Assembly: GCA_029242935.1 (NCBI GenBank) | Contig: JAQWSX010000042.1 | Location: forward strand, 1 to 64,000 | DNA length: 64,000 nt | Source: Akkermansiaceae bacterium | GTDB taxonomy: Bacteria > Verrucomicrobiota > Verrucomicrobiia > Verrucomicrobiales > Akkermansiaceae | Direction: 5' to 3' | In this document: positions 17,577 through 28,561 of the stretch, one piece after another | How the letters are laid out: every line of letters begins with the position of its first letter | How positions within the stretch are numbered: the first letter of the stretch is position 1 | The notes under the pieces: model-generated | Databases searched by the model: none | What the model saw: only the letters and a program-made list of their open reading frames with translations | Told to the model about the DNA's origin: nothing | Program-made: the position numbers and the translations under genes

Positions 17577-17837
17577 GATCTGAAAGTAATATCAGCTTAA
17601 TTAGTCGAATGAAAGTCCATGTTTTGAAATCGCGTATTTTATTTCATTCAAACCAGCCCCATCAGGTCCAAACCCCATCAGAACAAGACTCTGAAATCGG
17701 CTATTAGCAGAGGACGAAGAGATATCTTTAACTCAAAATTACCACTCTGATTCACTCAGCTAGGCCGGCTCCATTTTTTCAGCTGGTCATTTCTTTCCCA
17801 ACCAACGAGAAACCCTCCGTCAGAGGCTCTCTCATCC

Positions 17838-18512
17838 ATGAAACCACGAAGAATCGTCGCGCAGGCCAATTCCTGCACCCACCTCAATCTAGACTTCATC
17901 GAGCATGATGGGCGATTTTTTCTAGAGTGTGAAGGTCGGCAGGTCGATGGCAGCCACCAAGGATTTGCAACAAGGAAACTAATCAAAATGATGAGCCTTC
18001 CCTTTCGGCCCGCACGCCAACCAAGAATCATTATTCTCGGATTGGGACTCGGACATGCTGTTGTGGCAGCCCGTGAATCTCTGCCTCAGGAAAAAGCTTC
18101 TTTCGTAATTCTTCCGGAAGCCGCAGAACTCGCGGATCTAATCTCGACAAATCTAGCAATCGACCCACTTGATGATGAGAGGGTGCATCTTGACGATCTC
18201 GATCCATTTACACCGCTCCCAGCAGAATACGCGGCAAGTCAGGGTATATTCGCTGATCTGGATCAGCTTGAGGCTCTTTCTCCAATAAATTGGTCCATCA
18301 CCTCTCCTAATGTCCTTGGAAATTTTCAAGAACGACTCAAGACTGGGGGCCTTCTGGGGCTCATTGCAAACAGACCAATCACGGGGCTTGAAAAACACCT
18401 TCGAAAATCGGGATTTGAGGTGGCCACAGATTTTGCTCCATCTTCCGAAAAATCGAAAAAAAACCGGACTCTTTACCTCGCTCGCAAGGGGCACTATCGA
18501 AGCAAACATTAA
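17838..18512 (+). CDS. Spermidine-synthase-like methyltransferase-fold protein
   Basis: 224 residues. The N-terminal strands (DGRFFLECEGRQVDGSHQ) resemble the start of polyamine-synthase-like proteins. A nucleotide-binding glycine turn follows (IIILGLGLGHAVVAAR, about residues 65-80). The rest of the Rossmann fold is recognisable, but the acidic residues that bind putrescine and decarboxylated SAM are not evident, so it may not make polyamines. It ends two bases before the adaptor gene and is likely cotranscribed with it. The 261-base region before it shows no gene or clear signal. Confidence 0.55.
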   Translation: MKPRRIVAQANSCTHLNLDFIEHDGRFFLECEGRQVDGSHQGFATRKLIKMMSLPFRPARQPRIIILGLGLGHAVVAARESLPQEKASFVILPEAAELADLISTNLAIDPLDDERVHLDDLDPFTPLPAEYAASQGIFADLDQLEALSPINWSITSPNVLGNFQERLKTGGLLGLIANRPITGLEKHLRKSGFEVATDFAPSSEKSKKNRTLYLARKGHYRSKH

Positions 18513-18514
18513 GA

Positions 18515-19933
18515 ATGAATCTTCCAATGAAATTAACTTACGCTCTCCTTCTCCCCGTTCTTCTTTTGGTCAATTCCTTTGGCCGAGAACTAACGATCAA
18601 GGCACAAACTCTGGAGACCACCCTTGAGCTTGATGCTACTTTTATTCCCGAGCAACCGATTGTTTTTAAGATCGAACCAGATCAATGGTCGCAATTCATC
18701 ATTGCCGAACTTGTTAAACATGGTGCGAGTGTAAAAAAAGATCAGCTTATTATTGCATTCGAAGCCGAAGACTATCAGCGCCACCTTGCGGAAACAAAAG
18801 AAGACGCCAAGGTTCGCGCGATTACTTTAGCCAAAGCGGAGCGTCAACTTGCTGACCTTGAGACTACAACTCCGGGCCTACTTGAAGGTTTAAAGCTGGC
18901 TCATGACCGAGCTAAGGAATCACTTGAATATTTCAACCTGACTGGCAGGGCACTTCAAGAGGAGGAGGCTCTCGAAAATCTTGGGCGCTCACAACGGAGC
19001 CTGAGTTACCAAGAAGAGGAACTAAAACAGCTCCTTAAAATGTATAAAGAAGATGGCATCACTGAAGAGACCGAAGAAATCATCCTTAAACGCCAGCGCG
19101 CCTCAGTGAAGAGCGCAGAATTTTCGCTCAAAAAGGCTGAGCTAAGTTCGAAATGGGCTTTGGAAAAAACCATTCCAAGACAAGCTGTTGATCTAAAAAG
19201 AGCACACGCCGAAGCTCTCCTAGCCTACGAAACCGGCATGGTCAATCTGCCCCGGGCAGTAGAGGAGGCTACACTCGCTTTTGCCAAAACCCAAAGATCT
19301 CATGCCAAGTTAGACCAAGATCAACGGGAACTAATAGACGACGGCTCGCTCATGGATCTGAAGGCTCCAGCAGATGGAAAAATTTACTACGGAAAGATTG
19401 ACGATAGATCTTGGTCGATTGAAGGGACTTCCAAATATCTTTTTCAAGCGGGATCTGTCCCAGCAAACACCGTCTTTATGTCACTCATACCGACCGCAAG
19501 CACCCTCACTCTCCATGGGTCCATCTCCCAAAAAGACCTTCTAAAACTATCTGCCAACACCAAAGGAACCGCCTCAGTCGAGGGACTTGAAGACACTACT
19601 TTCCCTGTGACCCTAACCCGGCTCGATGTTGCACCTAATAGCTCTGGGCAATACGGCTTAGGGCTCAGCATAGAACTGCCAAAAGACTCTTCCATCGTAA
19701 CAGGAATGAAGGGAAAGGTACAACTAATCACTTATCGTAAAGAAAACGCTATCAGTATCCCACTGAATGCCATTACCAGCGATAGCGAAAAATCTACCGT
19801 AAAACTTAAAATGGCTGACGGCAAACACGAGACCCGCGAAGTCAAAACCGGTCGGAGTGTAAACGGAAATATCGAAATCCTTGAAGGCCTCGAAGTTGAC
19901 CAAGTCATTTTTGTTCCAGACCAAGCGGAATAA
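18515..19933 (+). CDS. HlyD/RND-type periplasmic adaptor-like protein
   Basis: 472 residues with a signal peptide (cleavage near residue 23). A biotinyl-lipoyl-like half (VKHGASVKKDQLIIAFEAEDY, about 67-88) is followed by a long alpha-helical hairpin (about 90-265, heptad-rich, many Glu/Lys/Ala). The other half of the lipoyl domain (LKAPADGKIYYGKI) follows, then beta-barrel and membrane-proximal parts up to a conserved end (VKTGRSVNGNIEILEGLEVDQVI). This is the membrane-fusion-protein layout. No inner-membrane pump or outer-membrane channel is adjacent, which is unusual. Confidence 0.75.
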   Translation: MNLPMKLTYALLLPVLLLVNSFGRELTIKAQTLETTLELDATFIPEQPIVFKIEPDQWSQFIIAELVKHGASVKKDQLIIAFEAEDYQRHLAETKEDAKVRAITLAKAERQLADLETTTPGLLEGLKLAHDRAKESLEYFNLTGRALQEEEALENLGRSQRSLSYQEEELKQLLKMYKEDGITEETEEIILKRQRASVKSAEFSLKKAELSSKWALEKTIPRQAVDLKRAHAEALLAYETGMVNLPRAVEEATLAFAKTQRSHAKLDQDQRELIDDGSLMDLKAPADGKIYYGKIDDRSWSIEGTSKYLFQAGSVPANTVFMSLIPTASTLTLHGSISQKDLLKLSANTKGTASVEGLEDTTFPVTLTRLDVAPNSSGQYGLGLSIELPKDSSIVTGMKGKVQLITYRKENAISIPLNAITSDSEKSTVKLKMADGKHETREVKTGRSVNGNIEILEGLEVDQVIFVPDQAE

Positions 19934-19953
19934 ACCGAGCCCACTTAAAAATC

Positions 19954-21114
19954 ATGCGACTTCTACTCATCGCTTCGACTTCCTTGCTCATCCAAGTCAG
20001 TGCTCAACACTTGGCAAAACTTGGACCACTCCCTTCAGTTGAGCGCCTACAAGACGGCGAACTCGAAACTTCGATTAAACGAGGTGTTGATTACCTAGTC
20101 GGCAAACAAAACAAGGATGGCTCATGGGGTGGCCCCACTCGCACAAAGGGGCTCAATATTTACGCGCCAGTTCCCGATTCACATCTGGCCTTCCGAACAG
20201 GTGCGTCAACTCTCGCTCTCAGCGGATTACTAGACAGTGGAGACCGGCGACCAGAGGTCGTTACTGCCATCAAAAAAGCCGAAGCGTGGCTTTTCGAAAA
20301 ACTTCCAAAACTAAGACATCTCGATCCAACAACGACTTACAATGTCTGGGGACATGCCTATGGACTGCGCGCGATTGCCGACCTTTACGTGTATCGAACC
20401 GGCGACGAGACCAAACTTTCCCGCCTTAAACAACTCGCCGCCAAGCAGATTGAAATGCTGATTAAAACTGAGGATATCAATGGTGGGTGGGGATACTTAG
20501 ATTTCGATAACCACACAGCCCATTTCTCAGGCATACCCACTTCGTTCACTACTGCAACCGTCCTGCTTGGCATGAAAGATGCCGAGAAAACTTTTGGCCT
20601 TTTGATTCCCGAGAAAGAAATCAAACGTGGGCTTGTCTCAATCAACAAGCAACGAACACCGGATTGGTCATTTGTTTATTCTTACGATCACCGTTATCGT
20701 CCAAGATACGGAATCAACCGTCCCGCAGGTTCACTGGGACGCTCACAGGTCTGTATGGCTGCGATGCGGAAATTCGGAGATGAGCGAATCACCGACGAAC
20801 TTCTTGAGCACTGGCTTCATCGGCTTTGCCTCAGAGAGGGTTGGTTTGATATTGGCCGGAAACGACCTGTTCCCCACGAGACCCACTTCTCAATCTCCGG
20901 TTACTTCTACTACTACGGATTTTACTACGCGACCGAGTGCCTTCAAATGCTCCCCGATGATCGCCAAAAAATATATATCCCTCACCTCGCGCGCCATATC
21001 ATGAGTAAGCAGGAGAAAGATGGCTCGTGGTGGGATTATCCTCTTTACGACTACCACCAACCTTACGGGACAGGTTATGCATTGACCACCCTTTCGAGGC
21101 TGCGGACAAAATAG
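19954..21114 (+). CDS. Secreted squalene-cyclase/prenyltransferase-repeat-like protein
   Basis: 386 residues with a signal peptide at 1-18 (LIQVSAQ end). The rest is an alpha/alpha barrel with QW-like repeats: VDYLVGKQNKDGSWGG near 48, MLIKTEDINGGWGYLDF near 172, and MSKQEKDGSWWDYPLYDYHQPYGTGYAL near the end. It lacks the DxDD acid motif of squalene-hopene cyclases, so it is probably not a hopanoid enzyme. Secreted proteins of this type are common in Planctomycetes and Verrucomicrobia, with unknown role. It begins 20 bases after the adaptor gene and ends 14 bases from a converging operon. Confidence 0.7.
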   Translation: MRLLLIASTSLLIQVSAQHLAKLGPLPSVERLQDGELETSIKRGVDYLVGKQNKDGSWGGPTRTKGLNIYAPVPDSHLAFRTGASTLALSGLLDSGDRRPEVVTAIKKAEAWLFEKLPKLRHLDPTTTYNVWGHAYGLRAIADLYVYRTGDETKLSRLKQLAAKQIEMLIKTEDINGGWGYLDFDNHTAHFSGIPTSFTTATVLLGMKDAEKTFGLLIPEKEIKRGLVSINKQRTPDWSFVYSYDHRYRPRYGINRPAGSLGRSQVCMAAMRKFGDERITDELLEHWLHRLCLREGWFDIGRKRPVPHETHFSISGYFYYYGFYYATECLQMLPDDRQKIYIPHLARHIMSKQEKDGSWWDYPLYDYHQPYGTGYALTTLSRLRTK

Positions 21115-21128
21115 CCAAAACCTTAGTC

Positions 21129-21626
21129 TTAGCGCACTACAATATCGTCATCCGTCCAGTGCTTACCATCGGCGCCAGCGGATCGGTATTCAATCTGAAG
21201 GCCGCTCAAACGGTGGAAAAAAACTGGCTTCCCATTTCGATCCAATAAACCGATATCGGGCTTAATGAGCGGATGCTCTGCTGGAATCCAAGCAAGATTC
21301 TCCGGATTGGCTCCTTGTAGAAAGCGCATGATCTCAGGATTTCCTGGTAGGTGAAAGGCGTCGAAATTTTTCATGAGCGACTGACAGTTAATCACGACAT
21401 CCCGAAGCGCTTCTAGATCACGCTTAATATCACCATTTGACTCTCCATATTCGCGGGTAAAAGGATTCTCTCCGAGAAACCTGATTCCTTCCGACTCCTC
21501 AGCGGATTGGGTAATGGATTCTTTCTTCTGAATCACTGCGCCATTTTTCAGTGTTGGCTGATCCATTCTTGATAGAAAGATAAACCCAAGAATCAATAAG
21601 AGAACACCTGCACTGAAAGTCCTCAT
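21129..21626 (-). CDS. Small anchored protein after DUF1501, with pseudopilin-like tail
   Basis: 165 residues. An N-terminal hydrophobic segment (about 4-20) probably anchors it. The C terminus (YRSAGADGKHWTDDDI) resembles the calcium-binding 'AGPDG-x-x-x-T-D-D-D' end of major type II pseudopilins such as GspG. The N-terminal methylation motif of pilins is absent. It starts inside the stop of the DUF1501 gene (ATGA) and is the last gene of that operon. I do not recognise a named family. Confidence 0.55.
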   Translation of the reverse strand: MRTFSAGVLLLILGFIFLSRMDQPTLKNGAVIQKKESITQSAEESEGIRFLGENPFTREYGESNGDIKRDLEALRDVVINCQSLMKNFDAFHLPGNPEIMRFLQGANPENLAWIPAEHPLIKPDIGLLDRNGKPVFFHRLSGLQIEYRSAGADGKHWTDDDIVVR

Positions 21627-23047
21627 CCTTCCATTTTCATAAAACCAAGTGGCGGGCCATCTCCGACAACATCATGGAAGTTAGACAAATTCGGAAGAAC
21701 CAAATCCCTCACATTAGTTGCCGAAACGCCCATCCAGAGTGCCAGATCCGCAACATACTGATCAACAGAGGTCGTGGGTATAAATCGCCCACGCCCAGTG
21801 TCGAGGTCATTGCCTAGATCAAGTGACGGGTAATCACCAAAGAACTTTCCACCATCAACACATCCGCCAACAACAAACTGATTCCCCCCCCAAGCATGGT
21901 CGGTTCCATTGCCATTTGGTGTTAAGGTCCGACCGAAATCCGAGGCAGTAAAGAGAGTCACTTGGTTCTCCAACTCCAAATCGACCATAGCCTGATAAAA
22001 CTGGCCAATAGCCTCGCTCACCTGCCCAAGCATTGCGGGATGATCATCCAATCCATTATGATGATCCCACCCTCCAAGCTCGACAAAGAAGGTCTGCCGC
22101 TTTTTAGACAGAAGCCCCCGAGCGGAGATCGTTTCAGCAACAGCCTTCAATTGCCCAGCTAAAGAATTCGATGTGTTAAATTCAGTAACGATTGGATCCT
22201 GAGATCCCAGCGCTGCCCTATACTCGGCACTTGCGGCAATCGCAGTCCTTTTCGAAATGGCGAATGACCTCTCAAAGGCATTTTGGTATTGGGCATCAAG
22301 AATTGATTCCTGAGCCGCCCGTTTGTGTCGGTAGACCCATCGGTTCCAGAGACGGATCTCAGGGACACTAGAAGCACCTCTCGAAAGGACTGATGTTGAA
22401 CCGCCGCTTTGAAAAAGATTCGTCCCTGCAAGAGACACATTCATGGAAACCTGACTCTCACCATTCAAGTCATCCAGAAGATCTGCCAAGCGTCCTCCCC
22501 ATCCATTGAGGGGCGAGCGATTTGTAGGAAGCCCCGACTGCCAATGAAGCTGTTGATCAGAATGCGAATAGAGCCCGAGAGGCAAATTCGCTGATTGATT
22601 TTGAATCCCAAGCTTTGTGACCGGCTCAACAAGCGTTCCAACATTATTGATAAAAGACGCTTTTCCCGAATCAAACAAAGCTTTCAGCTCAGGCATTTCT
22701 ACATTCAAACCCAGTGTTCGACCATCCGGAGAAGGGAGAGCATCTCCGATTGGAGTAAAATCAGTTTCAGGAAGAGCAACATCACCACGAGCTGCCAGAT
22801 ATTCGGGATAGCCTTGCGAAGCGTCAACCGGTGCCAGCATGTTAAAAGAGTCATTGCCCCCCGCGAGAAAGACGCAAACTAGGGCTTTATAATCTTCTCC
22901 CTCATCAGTATCCGCAGCCGCCAAAGATCCGGTAAGCCGCAAATTAATTAGCGAGGAAAGAAGTGAAGTGGCCCCAATCGCCGAACAACTCGCCTGCCCA
23001 AGAAAACGTCGACGATTAACGCGACTGTATTGCTGCATATTTTTCAT
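21623..23047 (-). CDS. DUF1501 family secreted protein (Tat signal)
   Basis: 474 residues from the ATG at 23047, which overlaps the upstream stop (TGATG); a start six codons earlier is possible but would lie inside the DUF1800 gene. A twin-arginine signal is clear (NRRRFLGQ, then a hydrophobic stretch). The body has DUF1501 marks: ALVCVFLAGGNDSFNML, ELGGWDHHNGLD, LFTASDFGRTLTPNGNGTDHAWGGN, the phosphatase/sulfatase-like metal region of this family. The pairing with DUF1800 is highly conserved in several phyla, but the substrate is unknown. Confidence 0.88.
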   Translation of the reverse strand: MKNMQQYSRVNRRRFLGQASCSAIGATSLLSSLINLRLTGSLAAADTDEGEDYKALVCVFLAGGNDSFNMLAPVDASQGYPEYLAARGDVALPETDFTPIGDALPSPDGRTLGLNVEMPELKALFDSGKASFINNVGTLVEPVTKLGIQNQSANLPLGLYSHSDQQLHWQSGLPTNRSPLNGWGGRLADLLDDLNGESQVSMNVSLAGTNLFQSGGSTSVLSRGASSVPEIRLWNRWVYRHKRAAQESILDAQYQNAFERSFAISKRTAIAASAEYRAALGSQDPIVTEFNTSNSLAGQLKAVAETISARGLLSKKRQTFFVELGGWDHHNGLDDHPAMLGQVSEAIGQFYQAMVDLELENQVTLFTASDFGRTLTPNGNGTDHAWGGNQFVVGGCVDGGKFFGDYPSLDLGNDLDTGRGRFIPTTSVDQYVADLALWMGVSATNVRDLVLPNLSNFHDVVGDGPPLGFMKMEG

Positions 23048-25161
23048 CAATTTAAAACGACACATTCCATCGATTGGCTCACTAAATAGATCGCTGTTCG
23101 AACTTTTTCTAAATCAGTAACTTCACTTTGCACGGCGTTCAGAATCATAGCCTTTGTTTCAGCTTTGAGCCGACCTCCTGTCATCAGAAGATCCACCCTG
23201 TCAATTAACGCACTTGCTTCGTTAGCAAGTGCCAACTCTTTCGTGAAATCAAAACTTCCAAATACGCCCGACTCTTCTACCGAAGCTGCAAATCGCGAAT
23301 CCGACCGCAGCATCTGTGACAACGAAGCGAGCTGGAGTTCCGGGCTCACCATTCCAGCCACGCGGAATTCTCCCTCCGGCGCAAAGTCCGGAAGGTAGAA
23401 ATTAAATACGCTTGGTGAGAGCATCGGAAACTGGCCTAAGTCGTCGTTGAGTAACGGTTGGTTAGTCGAATATTTCCCACTTTCCGAAACGAGATTAAAT
23501 GCTCTCGCTAGACTTGCATACCGGATGATTGGCTCACGAACTTTCCCACGAAACTGATGACCAGCGCCGCCACTGAGGGCCTCGGGATCGAGCAAGATCG
23601 CCTTAATTACTTCTCCCAAATCAGCCGATTCACCAGTAGAATCGTCTACCCAAACCCTGGAGACTCGGGCTAAATAGGCCGAAGATGGATTAGAACTGGT
23701 AAAACGTTGGATCAGGAGTCTGCTCAAAAACGGGGGGAGTGATGGATGTGTCATCAAGGCATCCAAAGCAGCTTGAACCTCCTCCTCACCTGTTTGCGTG
23801 CCATCCAACTCCACCCCATTGACGATTGATTTAGGACCAGCTTCATGTTCCTCGTCCCAAACCTTCATCTTATATAAATAGTCGTTCCCCCGGGCTACGT
23901 TATGAAAACTCGTCGCCGCCGTCCCATTATTCGTCGTTGAATGACTCATCCCCGTAAACACCTTGGCCATCTCGGTAATCGTTTGATTATCGTAGGTAGA
24001 GATGAAATTTCCTCCCTCATCCAATTTTCGCGAGCCATCCAAATTTAGCTCCCATAACCCAATCGTAAAAAGCTGCATAATTTCACGTGCAAAATTTTCG
24101 TCAGGGAAACGTGTTGGGTTCACCGGGTCATCAGACTTTCGGTTGTTTAAATGGGACAAATAAAAGCCCATCGCAGGACTATAGGTTATTTTTTCGAGAG
24201 CATTTCGATATGAATCAAACGCCCCTGTCGTAAAAATATCGTAGTAGCGAGCTTGGATAAGGTAGTTGTCACCGATGACACTTCCCCCCTGAAAATTTAT
24301 AACAAGAATTTGGCTGAGCGCGTAGGCCATTCGCTGCCTCAACTGGTCGGGCGCAATATTCGCAGATCTCCACCAACCATCACGTCCCCTAGAACTATTT
24401 ATAGGTAGAGCATTCCTTGCAATGGAAGTCTGAAGGCGGGTTGTCGGAATACTCGCTTGGTTATCTATCCAACCTGTTAAACCCATTGACATGACTTCCT
24501 CAATTGATTCATCGGTAGGGCCAAAACTTGCCCTCAGCAAGAATCGAGCTGCCTCCTTCTCACTGGGCAATCTTCTGTCGAGTTGTGTTCCGTTACTTAA
24601 AAGCACGCCCCCTTCAGATTCAAGAGCCCGAAGAGCGGTCACAAAGTCACCTTCACCAGAACCATCACTGCCGGCTGCACTTTCATCGCTGGTTCCAATT
24701 AGAATCTCCTCCCAAGCACTCAGGCCATCTCCATCCCTATCGATGTCAGCTGACACAAGGCGAAAAACACCACCATCTGAACGGTCCAGTGTGACCGTTT
24801 GGATCGCTGCGACACTTAAAGGAAGAACTAAGGCCGCTTCACTCCAGCCATTTACAACTGAATCCCAACGCTCAAGCCGGTAGATTTTCCCTGCCTCAGC
24901 GGACCAAGAAAAATGAACCTCGGCCCCATCCAAAACCGGATACTCAAGAGCCAAAAAACTCGTTGGATCATGGGGATCTGTCCCGGCAATCCCTTCGGCC
25001 TGATTTGAAAAACCATCACGGTCAGAATCAACATCGTCCGCACCTGCCTCTGTATACTGAAGCTCCCAAAATTCCGATACCCCGTTCCCATTAAAATCGA
25101 TTACCCCTAACAAAACGGAAGGGAGCGCGAATATCGCTACTACAATTGTCAGAGTTTTCAT
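23047..25161 (-). CDS. DUF1800 family secreted protein with calcium-type repeats
   Basis: 704 residues with a signal peptide at 1-18. Two Asp/Gly-rich repeats follow (DFNGNGVSEFWE, DSDRDGFSNQAEGIAGTDP near 25-55; DRDGDGLSAWEEILIGTSD near 140), like thrombospondin-type calcium sites. The DUF1800 body begins near 205 (ARFLLRASFGPTDESIE) and includes RMAYALSQILV, NFAREIMQLFTIGLWELN and FLSRLLIQRFTSSNPS. It is the first gene of a three-gene overlapping operon with DUF1501 and the small protein. Function unknown; likely acts outside the inner membrane. Confidence 0.88.
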   Translation of the reverse strand: MKTLTIVVAIFALPSVLLGVIDFNGNGVSEFWELQYTEAGADDVDSDRDGFSNQAEGIAGTDPHDPTSFLALEYPVLDGAEVHFSWSAEAGKIYRLERWDSVVNGWSEAALVLPLSVAAIQTVTLDRSDGGVFRLVSADIDRDGDGLSAWEEILIGTSDESAAGSDGSGEGDFVTALRALESEGGVLLSNGTQLDRRLPSEKEAARFLLRASFGPTDESIEEVMSMGLTGWIDNQASIPTTRLQTSIARNALPINSSRGRDGWWRSANIAPDQLRQRMAYALSQILVINFQGGSVIGDNYLIQARYYDIFTTGAFDSYRNALEKITYSPAMGFYLSHLNNRKSDDPVNPTRFPDENFAREIMQLFTIGLWELNLDGSRKLDEGGNFISTYDNQTITEMAKVFTGMSHSTTNNGTAATSFHNVARGNDYLYKMKVWDEEHEAGPKSIVNGVELDGTQTGEEEVQAALDALMTHPSLPPFLSRLLIQRFTSSNPSSAYLARVSRVWVDDSTGESADLGEVIKAILLDPEALSGGAGHQFRGKVREPIIRYASLARAFNLVSESGKYSTNQPLLNDDLGQFPMLSPSVFNFYLPDFAPEGEFRVAGMVSPELQLASLSQMLRSDSRFAASVEESGVFGSFDFTKELALANEASALIDRVDLLMTGGRLKAETKAMILNAVQSEVTDLEKVRTAIYLVSQSMECVVLN

Positions 25162-25375
25162 TTAACAGCGATAGGATAGCCCAATTAAGATGAGAAAACG
25201 ATGAGAAAAACCCCTTTAATAGGTATTTTTTTTACCTTAAAACCCATGAATTCATCAATAGATCTAAAATTGTTCAAACTAGGGATCATGCCATATTTAT
25301 TGGCAAACTCAAATCCATCGTAATTTCCCCGTTAAAACCGATCTCAGCACAAAAGTAGCTCTTGCACCAAACCTC

Positions 25376-26542
25376 GTGCTACCCTCTAATCTCGCCGCCT
25401 TGACGAACGCCATCCTTGCTCTTGAAGACGGTCGCACCTTCCACGGTCGTGCCTTTGGTCACTCTGGAACAACCTCCGGAGAAATCTGCTTTAATACCTC
25501 GATGACCGGATATCAGGAGATTATCACAGACCCCTCCTACCGGGGACAAATCGTGACCATGACCTATCCCCTTCAGGGAAATTATGGAGTGAACACCGAA
25601 GATGCCGAATCAGCTTCACCGCACGTCCGTGGTTTCGTGATTGGCGAACTTTGCGAAGTCCCCTCGTCATGGCGCTCGCAGCAATCCTTAGCCGACTACT
25701 TCAAAGAACACCAGATCATCGGGATCGAAGACATCGATACACGTGCCCTCACAAAACACCTTCGCGATAAGGGGGCAATGCGAGCCGTCATTACGACCAA
25801 ACTCTCGGAACAAGCTGCCATCAAAGCTGCTAACGAAGCCCCTCCAATGGAAGGCAGCGATTTTGTCAAAGAAGTTTCTACCGAAGAACCCTACCTCTGG
25901 GAGGGTGAATCCCGGCTTTGGACTATTCCAAGTGTCACCACAAAGCAGGACACCAATTACATCGACCTTCCTCCCGTTAAATACCGTATCGTTGCTTACG
26001 ATTTTGGTATAAAACACAACATCCTTCGCTCGCTTCGACAATCTGGCTTTGAAGTTGAGGTCGTGAATTCCCGAACACCTGCCAGAGAAGTTCTGGCAAA
26101 GAATCCGGACGGAGTCTTCCTTTCAAACGGACCGGGAGATCCAGCCGCGCTCACCTACATCCACGAGGAGGTAAAACAACTTATCGGGAAAATCCCTGTC
26201 TTTGGAATATGTCTTGGACATCAAATTCTGACTCACTGTTTCGGCGGCACCACCTACAAACTCAAGTTTGGCCACCGCGGAGGAAACCACCCCGTCAAAG
26301 ACCTCCGATCCGGAAAGGTGGCGATAACTGCACAGAACCACGGCTTTGCAACCGACGACAAATCACTCCCCGATTTCGTCGAAGTGACCCACATCAACCT
26401 CAACGACCAAACAGTGGAAGGAATGCGGAGCACCAAAGATCCCGTTTTCTCGGTCCAACATCACCCCGAGGCCGCCCCTGGTCCGAATGATGATAAGGGG
26501 TTCTTCGATGAGTTTATCGGACTCATCGAATCCTCGAACTAA
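25376..26542 (+). CDS. carA: Carbamoyl-phosphate synthase small subunit
   Basis: 388 residues from a GTG start; no in-frame ATG is available before the conserved LALEDGRTFHG. The glutamine amidotransferase triad is complete: Cys279 (FGICLGHQ), His363 and Glu365 (QHHPE). The N-terminal small-subunit domain (FNTSMTGYQEIITDPSY) is intact. It supplies ammonia from glutamine to CarB for pyrimidine and arginine synthesis. carB is not adjacent; purA follows after 12 bases. The 214 bases upstream are AT-rich with a short AGGTA-T7-TACCT hairpin but no clear promoter. Confidence 0.95.
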   Translation: MLPSNLAALTNAILALEDGRTFHGRAFGHSGTTSGEICFNTSMTGYQEIITDPSYRGQIVTMTYPLQGNYGVNTEDAESASPHVRGFVIGELCEVPSSWRSQQSLADYFKEHQIIGIEDIDTRALTKHLRDKGAMRAVITTKLSEQAAIKAANEAPPMEGSDFVKEVSTEEPYLWEGESRLWTIPSVTTKQDTNYIDLPPVKYRIVAYDFGIKHNILRSLRQSGFEVEVVNSRTPAREVLAKNPDGVFLSNGPGDPAALTYIHEEVKQLIGKIPVFGICLGHQILTHCFGGTTYKLKFGHRGGNHPVKDLRSGKVAITAQNHGFATDDKSLPDFVEVTHINLNDQTVEGMRSTKDPVFSVQHHPEAAPGPNDDKGFFDEFIGLIESSN

Positions 26543-26554
26543 TTACTTTTTTAA

Positions 26555-27820
<1,266 letters not shown>

Positions 27821-27829
27821 TTCAACACC

Positions 27830-28546
27830 ATGGGCAACGCCCCACTAAATTCAGTCCCAAGACATGTCGCCGTGATCATGGATGGCAACGGTCGTTGGGC
27901 CGAAGGACGGGGTCTCCCTCGCAAGGCCGGACACCGAGCTGGCGCGGAATCGGTCCGCGAGGCCGTTGACGCCTGCCTAGAGCAAGGAATCGAGTTCTTA
28001 ACTCTTTACGCATTTTCCTCGGAAAACTGGAACCGTCCTCAAAAGGAGATCAACGCACTTATGAAGCTGCTTGAGCAATTTCTGAAGACTAAAGGGAAAG
28101 AGTTCCACAAAAAGAACGTCCGACTTAAGACGATAGGCCGCACTCATCTACTCCCCGAATCATGTCGGAAAGAGCTGGCCAAAGTCATCGACGAAACCTC
28201 TTCCAATACCAAGCTAACTGTAATTCTTGCACTTTCTTACGGCAGTCGAGAGGAAATCACTGATGCCACTCGCTGTATTGCCGAAAAAGCCGCACGTGGA
28301 GAACTCGATCCAGACCAGATCGAAAAAGAGACTATCGCGAAGCACCTCGACACCTCCGAATTCCCCGATCCCGACTTCCTGATCCGTACTTCTGGAGAGT
28401 TACGACTCTCAAATTTCCTTCTTTGGCAGCTGAGTTATTCCGAGATTTTTATCACCGAAAAGAACTGGCCCGATTTTCGAAAGTCCGACTTTCACGAAGC
28501 TCTCGAAATTTATTCTCGCAGACGAAGGCGCTTCGGGAGAGTCTGA
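27830..28546 (+). CDS. uppS: Isoprenyl transferase (undecaprenyl diphosphate synthase)
   Basis: 238 residues. Catalytic Asp18 lies in VIMDGNGRWA, followed by LPRKAGHRAG, YAFSSENWNRP and the pyrophosphate-binding RTSGELRLSNFLLWQLSYSE. All are family signatures. It extends farnesyl diphosphate with cis isoprene units to make the lipid carrier for cell-wall and surface polysaccharides. It begins 9 bases after purA. Confidence 0.96.
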   Translation: MGNAPLNSVPRHVAVIMDGNGRWAEGRGLPRKAGHRAGAESVREAVDACLEQGIEFLTLYAFSSENWNRPQKEINALMKLLEQFLKTKGKEFHKKNVRLKTIGRTHLLPESCRKELAKVIDETSSNTKLTVILALSYGSREEITDATRCIAEKAARGELDPDQIEKETIAKHLDTSEFPDPDFLIRTSGELRLSNFLLWQLSYSEIFITEKNWPDFRKSDFHEALEIYSRRRRRFGRV

Positions 28547-28561
28547 CGGCGGAATTTAGTT

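Noticed and set aside
19954-21114. Hopanoid-type squalene cyclase
   Set aside because: It has a signal peptide and lacks the Asp-rich acid motif, so it is only fold-related.
25221-25237. AGGTA-T7-TACCT hairpin ahead of carA as a terminator or attenuator
   Set aside because: A 5-bp stem with an all-T loop is too weak to call.
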